Shown here piece after piece: positions 59,070 to 64,000 of a stretch of DNA of 64,000 nucleotides (position 1 is its first letter; each line of letters starts with the position of its first letter). The notes beneath the pieces were generated by a model. The model made no database searches. It saw only the letters and a program-made list of their open reading frames with translations, and was not told the origin of the DNA. The position numbers and the translations under genes are program-made. This DNA comes from Sthenelais limicola (Eukaryota > Annelida > Polychaeta > Phyllodocida > Sigalionidae), in NCBI GenBank assembly GCA_942159475.1, contig OW804102.1, forward strand, positions 34,106,873 through 34,170,872, in the 5' to 3' direction.

Positions 59070-59092
59070 ACTTCCGGTGACCTTGACCTTTG
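59070..59092. promoter_or_regulatory. ETS site abutting tandem nuclear-receptor half-sites
   Basis: ACTTCCGG (59070-59077) is followed directly by TGACCTTGACCTTTG. On the minus strand this reads CAAAGGTCAAGGTCA then CCGGAAGT: two receptor half-sites (HNF4-like and ERR/SF-1-like) joined to an ETS site. Confidence 0.38.
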
Positions 59093-59522
59093 CTCGGGTT
59101 TCTCAGCTCAGGTTACCCACAATCCATCAGATTGATAGTTCCGCCCGCAATAACTGACTGTCACGCCCCCTCTGGGCTCTCTTGTTTTTTTAATGGATAT
59201 GTGAACCCTTTTAATGGGAACCCATGATTCTGCCATGCTGATGTTTTTATGTTCTGGGGCCTAGATTTAGGCTGTAAAGTGCCTCGAAAGCAAAAAGCAC
59301 CACTTTAAAACATTGGTTTTAGTTTCGGGGGTTTTCCACTTGTTAGGTTATTTAGGGTCACATACTTTATTACCCTTTATAATGTCTTTGATACTACATA
59401 CAGGTTTAGATATTTTATAGTTATATCAACCACTAGAGCTGGAACAATACAGTCTGCTTTTGCTCAAGAAACATTTTTATGATGTGGTGTAACGAGTTTT
59501 GACACCGGAATAGTTGATGTGT

Positions 59523-59747
59523 GTGTCTGATTATCAGAAAATGTACAATTGGCAGCTCTACATATTCAGTCAATTCTGCTTAATTAGGCTGCATACTCGG
59601 TAAATTCGAGTATATTCAGCATTGCATTGATTCTAGCAATCTCTTTGGCTAGGTTGAACTGTATTTTGAAGTTTATTTTCGCCTGAAATTTGGGTTATTT
59701 GAGAAGATTGGCGAAATTGAATGGTACATTTTCTGAAAATCTGACTC
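59523..59747 (-). mobile_element. Family 1 MITE copy M
   Basis: This reverse-oriented copy has slightly mutated but symmetrical ends, GTGTCTGATTATCAG and CTGAAAATCTGACTC. The interior shows TTCTGCTTAATTAGGCTGCA and AGGTTGAACTGTATTTTGAA. Flanking 4-mers (GTGT and ACAT) do not match, so the duplication is no longer recognisable. Confidence 0.82.
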
Positions 59748-61760
59748 ACATACGGATATCGAAGGCTCCACCTCTTAGCTTTTCAGCAGTCAGAATCGCA
59801 ATCAATACGAGCCATGAGCAATTCGAGAATAAGTCAGAAAAAAAAGAAAAAAATCTTTACTAACTCTGGCCAGAACATCGTTCCCACACGAACCAACCCT
59901 TCGCTTCCACGAGGACAGATCACATGACAGGGTAAGAGGTCACGTGTCTCAGTTTACGGGTCCTCATTGGTCAAGTGTTTTATTTTCGTGAGGCAGTCAA
60001 TATTTGTGCTCATTACGTATGCAGCACAGTCGGTGCTTTACATTCTAAGAGAGGAAAAACAAGGGAGATGTGGTGTTTAACTAAAGGCTCTAGAGCACAT
60101 GCACGTCACCCAGGTCAAATCTATGGACGACCTTCCGTGCATGTGTTCGGTAGGGTTTCTTCTTTTTGCATTTGCAGTCGAACTATCTTGGTTTTCAGTT
60201 TCATTGCAGATACAGCAAACTCCCTTTGTTTGGCTCTCGATAATACTCCCACCAACCTAAGGTGTTAAATTCTTTTCAAAACAATGAGCTAAACCTTACA
60301 ATTTAGCCAGTATTTGAAACTCCACTAATTTCAATTATCAATTTGTATTTGAATAGAAAATTGTATATATCAAAGTACAACAGACAGAGAGTTATAAGAA
60401 AGTACTAATTTTTCCAGATGTAATGTTATAAATATTGCATGCGTGGTACGTTCAATACTATGGAAGAGCTAAATATGACCAAGCCTCCTTGGTGGGAGAG
60501 GGAAGATGATCTAATAACCCTAATTCGGGGATAAGGTAACATCTGGCGTTTCAATCCTATATAATCGAAATATTCTACCTATCGAAAAATAATGGATTGA
60601 TCTTCTTCAAAATAATAATTGACGGTAACATAATACGATTAAGATGAATTAAGGACTTGTGCTCCCCATACCTTTTCTCAGATGTACTTTTCGCTTCTTT
60701 TAATGCTCTGAATCCCTTTTTATAGGAAACTTCCATTTCTGCCATGATAAACAACTTCAATGTATTTGTTTCCCAACAAGATAAGAAATAAGTCACAAGT
60801 CAATTCGCAAGTGCGAATGGTTCAGGTGTCCATTCCATCTAATTAACTGCTCAGCCCCCGCCTCACCAAGTCTCCAACCGTCTTATATATTCTCCGGGGA
60901 ACACTACTCATACTTATAAAAAGCGGAATAAAATCAGAAACTAAGATTGATTTCTCTGGAGGCGGCCATCTTCTTCTTGGTAACCATGGTAGCCTGATGC
61001 CACAGGTGGGTTCTCAACATATCGATCACGACATGTCGTCATCCGGCCTGCCTATCATCCATCAACCTCCCGGACCTACAACAGTCCCTGGCGAATATTC
61101 TCCGACAGAGACTTTCTGCTGAATGCCAATCAAAATCATTCCTCGATCCCCCCAATCTCTTTGCCTGCTTGGATACTTGTGACTATTAGCAAGGGACCGA
61201 CTTTCTGCATATTTCTCACCGGAAGAAGTGGGAGAGAATCGCAATTTTTCACACTGCTAGAGAGCAAGATTCTATCACAATCCTCTACAGATTGTACAAA
61301 GTTCTGCTTTAAACAGCGCCTGTTTGGAAACATTTGATATTAATTGGGAACCATTTTGCCAGTAATGGTGAGAAAAAAAAAGAAGCATTATATTCCAATT
61401 ATTCATGAAGGCACAGCTGTTTTTTTTCTGCTTTTAATTCCTCTCATTTCTTATAAACCGAAACATTCTATTAATGTACATTTTCCTTAGGAGAATATTT
61501 GCGCAAATACCATAGATTCTCCCTCGTAATTCTCGCTGAGGACAACGCATGAATAACTCTTTTATTTAAAAGAAGTCCATTTATAAATACATCTTTTGAT
61601 ATTCTATCATGAGGTCCCATCTGAAATTAACAAAGCTCTCGCGAGGATAAATATATATGGTATAAGAGTCATCCTATGCCCGTTGTCATTAGAAAACTTG
61701 TTGGGCCTGATAAGAGGTTCTATCGAGGCAGGTTGAGGTAGATTAGATAGGGTCCTAACA
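59748..61760. other. Unique sequence with isolated motifs
   Basis: TCACATGAC and GTCACGTGTC lie near 59922-59946, followed by an inverted CCAAT box. GGCGGCCATCTT (YY1-like) and GGTAACCATGGTAGCC (imperfect RFX-like) lie at 60961-60995. A 97-codon frame at 59975-60268 shows no domain. Confidence 0.4.
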
Positions 61761-61785
61761 CTATATATAATTAGGGGACTTTGGT
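61761..61785 (+). repeat. Short dispersed repeat, copy 2
   Basis: CTATATATAATTAGGGGA followed by CTTTGGT is the partner of the 57.2-kb copy. It lies 75 bp upstream of the large foldback. Confidence 0.5.
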
Positions 61786-61857
61786 CCAGTTTTGTCCCTA
61801 AATTGCCCTTGTAACGGACAATCCTACCAGCGGATAGAGTCTGTGGTCGACCCCTAA

Positions 61858-61982
61858 AGGACTTGGAAGGTTGTGGTTTGGAGGGAATAGCCTTATGGAC
61901 ATGGGATAGAGAACTCGCTATCGCTCGTCCTCTATCCCATGCCATAAGACTCTTCGCTCCAAACCACAACCTTCTAAGTCCA
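61858..61982. repeat. Foldback with ~55-bp arms and short loop
   Basis: The left arm begins GGACTTGGAAGGTTGTGGTT and the right arm ends AACCACAACCTTCTAAGTCC. Roughly 50 of 56 positions pair, around a loop of about 12 nt (TCGCTATCGCTC). The arms have diverged slightly, so this is not an assembly artefact of a perfect palindrome. It sits directly upstream of the candidate exon at 62.0 kb. A 129-residue minus-strand frame over it is spurious. Confidence 0.78.
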
Positions 61983-62014
61983 TAATAAAGAGCCAAGAAC
62001 GGGCCAGTTTGTCG

Positions 62015-62377
62015 ATGCTAGGGTCGCAAAGGAGACCGAGTTCACTGCATTCCATGCATGTTGACATTCATGTTCCTGAAGGATCTCCCATTCAGACTTT
62101 TAGTGAACTAAATAAGACAAGAATTGAACTTGCAGTCTCTCTCCAGAATACATCAAGGACAACACCAGAGCATGATTCATCTTTTTTGATTGATCACTAT
62201 GTGACAATGCTAAATGAGATTCACGGATTTCGATCTAAAAAAACCCCTCTCCTTCAAGGCTTCACAAATCCTTATCATTTCTCCTATGGAGATTTCCCAA
62301 ACACCCTTAGTAAGGAAATGAATAATGAGAAAATATACAAAAGTCTTATCAAAACAGATGACTATGAAATGAATTGA
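62015..62377 (+). CDS. Possible terminal coding exon, protein not recognised
   Basis: This frame gives about 120 residues from the first ATG to TGA. Unlike most frames here it has mixed amino-acid composition, no repeats or transposon overlap, and ordinary-looking codons; one segment reads SFLIDHYVTMLNEIHGF and the end reads KSLIKTDDYEMN. There is no signal peptide or membrane segment and no family I recognise. The start is uncertain: the true exon may begin at an acceptor such as CCCATTCAG (ending near 62096) or GATGCTAG (ending near 62021). Poly(A) hexamers follow at 62688 and 62800, suggesting a last exon on the plus strand. The upstream foldback could instead mean that all of this is repeat-derived. 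Confidence 0.35.
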   Translation: MLGSQRRPSSLHSMHVDIHVPEGSPIQTFSELNKTRIELAVSLQNTSRTTPEHDSSFLIDHYVTMLNEIHGFRSKKTPLLQGFTNPYHFSYGDFPNTLSKEMNNEKIYKSLIKTDDYEMN

Positions 62378-62687
62378 GTTTGGAAAGATTTTAAAAAACA
62401 TATCTCAAGAAATAATATTGGATATTGTTTATTTCATATTGTTGAACCTTTGTTGAAGAAAGGATGAGGGAAGTTGGAGAGTTTTCTATGTAAACTGGAT
62501 GAAATATGAGTGAGTCTGGTTATATTGCTTCACCGATCCTTCATTTATGCCTATTATGTGACATTTGAGATGAATGTACTTCTTCCCGTATTTGTGACAG
62601 CCCTGTTGGGGAACTCAGCGTGCAATTGTTTGCAACAGGAGAGCAATAGTTTGCTGGGTAAGTGAATGGAAAGCATTGAAACTGAGA

Positions 62688-62805
62688 AATAAATAGACTA
62701 ATATTATTCAATATATTTTTTACATTTTTGGTTACGTCCATTAAGGATTGTTTCTGAATCGTTTGATGAATGAACGCATCATGTTCATATTTGGGCAAAA
62801 ATAAA
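62688..62805 (+). promoter_or_regulatory. Two AATAAA poly(A) hexamers
   Basis: Canonical AATAAA occurs at 62688-62693 and 62800-62805, about 310 and 425 bases after the stop codon of the candidate exon. In AT-rich DNA such hexamers arise by chance, so they are only weak support for a transcript end. Confidence 0.3.
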
Positions 62806-62882
62806 AGAACTAGGAGAGAAAGGAAAGGATAGGGGAGATGTGAGTCTGAAATAAAGAGGAGAATAGAACGAAAGCTTAGCAA

Positions 62883-63150
62883 ACATAGTTAGTGAGAGAG
62901 AGAGCAAGAGAACGGGGAGAGGGGAGAGACAGAGAGGGACGAGGTCCAGAGAGAAAGAGGAAAGGGGGTGGGGTGGGGACAGAGAAAGACATGACAGTTG
63001 GGACAGTCAGAGGGAATAGAACGACTTGACAAAAGAGAACCACAATGTTATAGAATGAGAAGGATATTCAGATTTCGAAAGAAAGAGAAACGGATACAGA
63101 AAGGACCACAGATAAAGACAGAAGGTAACATTGACAGAAAGAGAACAGGT
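62883..63150 (+). repeat. Polypurine GAGA-rich tract
   Basis: About 120 bp of nearly pure purine (AGAGAG, GGGGAGAGG, AAAGGGGGTGGGG) fade into a further 150 bp of AGA-rich sequence. Such tracts can form triplex DNA and can recruit GAGA-type factors, but nothing here shows either. Confidence 0.8.
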
Positions 63151-63691
63151 AGTAATTAAGCAGAAAGGAACAGGTAATTAGAATTATCTCAGAACTGAAT
63201 CTGCAAATATCACAAGTGAATCGAATGATTCATGCCTGTATCTTGTTTCAATCACAAAAAGTGATTAGCCACAGAACTATCTCAAGTTACATTTTTAATG
63301 CAACAGGCTTTCAAACTATTAGCTGCGCGTATTGTTTATTATAATTGCTCAAGAGCAAAAAGGTCGGGGTTGTATGCAATTTGTAACAGAACTGATGTCA
63401 AATGCCTGCTATTTATCGGATTTTTGGTTTTTGACCTAAATGGAAGGGGCAATTTTATCTTTTAAGGCTTATATTCCAAATATGCATTATGTATTATGTT
63501 AGCTGAACCGGAATTTTAGTCTGTAAAGATGCATACGAATTGAAAATATAAAGTTTACATCTTCTTTAAACTCCTGTATCATAATTCTGAATATAACGTG
63601 GTTAAATTTGAACAACGTGATCATATTTCACAACTGAGCTAGATTGTCGGTCGGATGTCACTTTGTGGTCGGGGTTCGATTTTAAAATTCG
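63151..63691. other. Unique AT-rich sequence, nothing recognised
   Basis: This is background sequence between the polypurine tract and the family 2 copy. Only the B-box-like GGGGTTCGATT near 63670 was noted. Confidence 0.5.
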
Positions 63692-63817
63692 GTCTAGGCT
63701 CACAGTTGTGAGTCCCTCCAAACTAAGGGAAAGCCTCTCTCAAAATGTCATTATAATCCCATTAGGACGCCTACTGCAGGGCCGGGAAAGTCATTAACGC
63801 GGTAGGCGTCCAATCAC
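63692..63817 (+). mobile_element. Family 2 element, right end missing
   Basis: This copy starts GGTCTAGGCTCACAG and continues through GAGTCCCTCCAAACTAAGGG, AAGCCTCTCTC and GGGAAAGTCATTAACGC. It stops after GTAGGCGTCCAATCAC, so the right terminal repeat is absent. The sequence just upstream contains GGGGTTCGATT, which resembles a tRNA B box, but no tRNA fold could be built from it. Confidence 0.65.
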
Positions 63818-64000
63818 CGTGTTTTTGTTTACATATATCCAACTTACCCATGAAAGGTTGCTATTTGAGTGGAAGATCCTGCATGGACAGATATATCATT
63901 TTGATTCAGACAAAAAGCACTCACCTACAATGATAATAAACACAATAATCAGAAATAGTTACATACATTTGGAAACACTCGATCGCATTTAACTGGAAAC

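Noticed and set aside
890..59946. Repeated CACGTG E-boxes across the window
   Set aside because: About eleven were seen, close to the number expected from base composition, so they are not meaningful alone.
61607..61996. 129-codon minus-strand frame
   Set aside because: It runs through the 55-bp-arm foldback, so its sequence is explained by the inverted repeat.
63630..63690. Possible tRNA gene or SINE head near GGGGTTCGATT
   Set aside because: A B-box-like word is present, but no A box at the right distance and no cloverleaf stems could be built.
1..64000. CRISPR arrays, bacterial operons, rRNA genes, reverse transcriptase or transposase genes
   Set aside because: None were seen. Tandem units lack the spacer pattern of CRISPR, and no long frames with enzyme motifs exist.

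Overview
This window looks like non-coding DNA from a eukaryotic, most likely marine invertebrate, genome. The base composition is AT-rich (roughly 60% or a little more, by eye). No open reading frame exceeds 141 codons, none has a recognisable domain, and there are no operons, ribosome binding sites or densely packed genes. Short non-autonomous DNA transposons are scattered throughout, and one of them, with GCGCGAA-rich ends, resembles miniature elements I associate with molluscs and other marine invertebrates. I cannot name the species; a lophotrochozoan such as a mollusc is a guess.

No complete gene can be supported. Two stretches could be exons. One is a plus-strand open frame at 62.0-62.4 kb, followed by two poly(A) hexamers and so resembling a terminal exon. 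The other is a GC-rich minus-strand stretch at 24.2-24.43 kb, preceded by a good splice-acceptor-like sequence. Most other frames are shadows of simple repeats or transposon copies, or chance open frames.

The repeats are the best-supported content. Family 1 is a ~235-bp MITE with ends reading GGGTCAGAT...TCTGACCC. Thirteen copies lie at about 0.2, 1.2, 16.9, 26.1, 30.5, 41.4, 45.2, 47.6, 50.2, 56.0, 56.9, 58.2 and 59.5 kb. Seven of them have perfect 4-bp target-site duplications, each with a different or AT-biased sequence. Family 2 has AGTCTAGGCTC ends and four copies (45.5, 48.8, 53.2 and 63.7 kb). Family 3 is the single GCGCGAA-type element at 28.0 kb. Three large foldbacks (4.4, 45.0 and 61.9 kb) and several short tandem arrays (5.7, 11.0, 14.8, 29.7, 52.9 and 53.5 kb) complete the repeat content. 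Homopolymer runs of 10 or more bases are all G or C (sixteen seen), although the window is AT-rich.

Several short stretches carry dense, near-consensus transcription-factor motifs and may be promoters or enhancers. They include a CACGTG plus ETS/CRE composite at 5.27 kb, a YY1 and RFX X-box pair at 8.69 kb, an ETS/CRE composite at 30.15 kb and five TAATCC sites within 94 bp at 33.1 kb. Others are an NFI palindrome with an NRF1 site at 35.1 kb, an E-box/CCAAT/CRE cluster at 37.9-38.1 kb and a nuclear-receptor/ETS site at 59.07 kb. CTCF-like sites occur at 42.4, 51.2, 53.9 and 55.6 kb. Taken together the window is best read as a gene desert or a long intron that may hold regulatory elements. 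Every regulatory call rests on motif matches seen by eye, without conservation or expression data.
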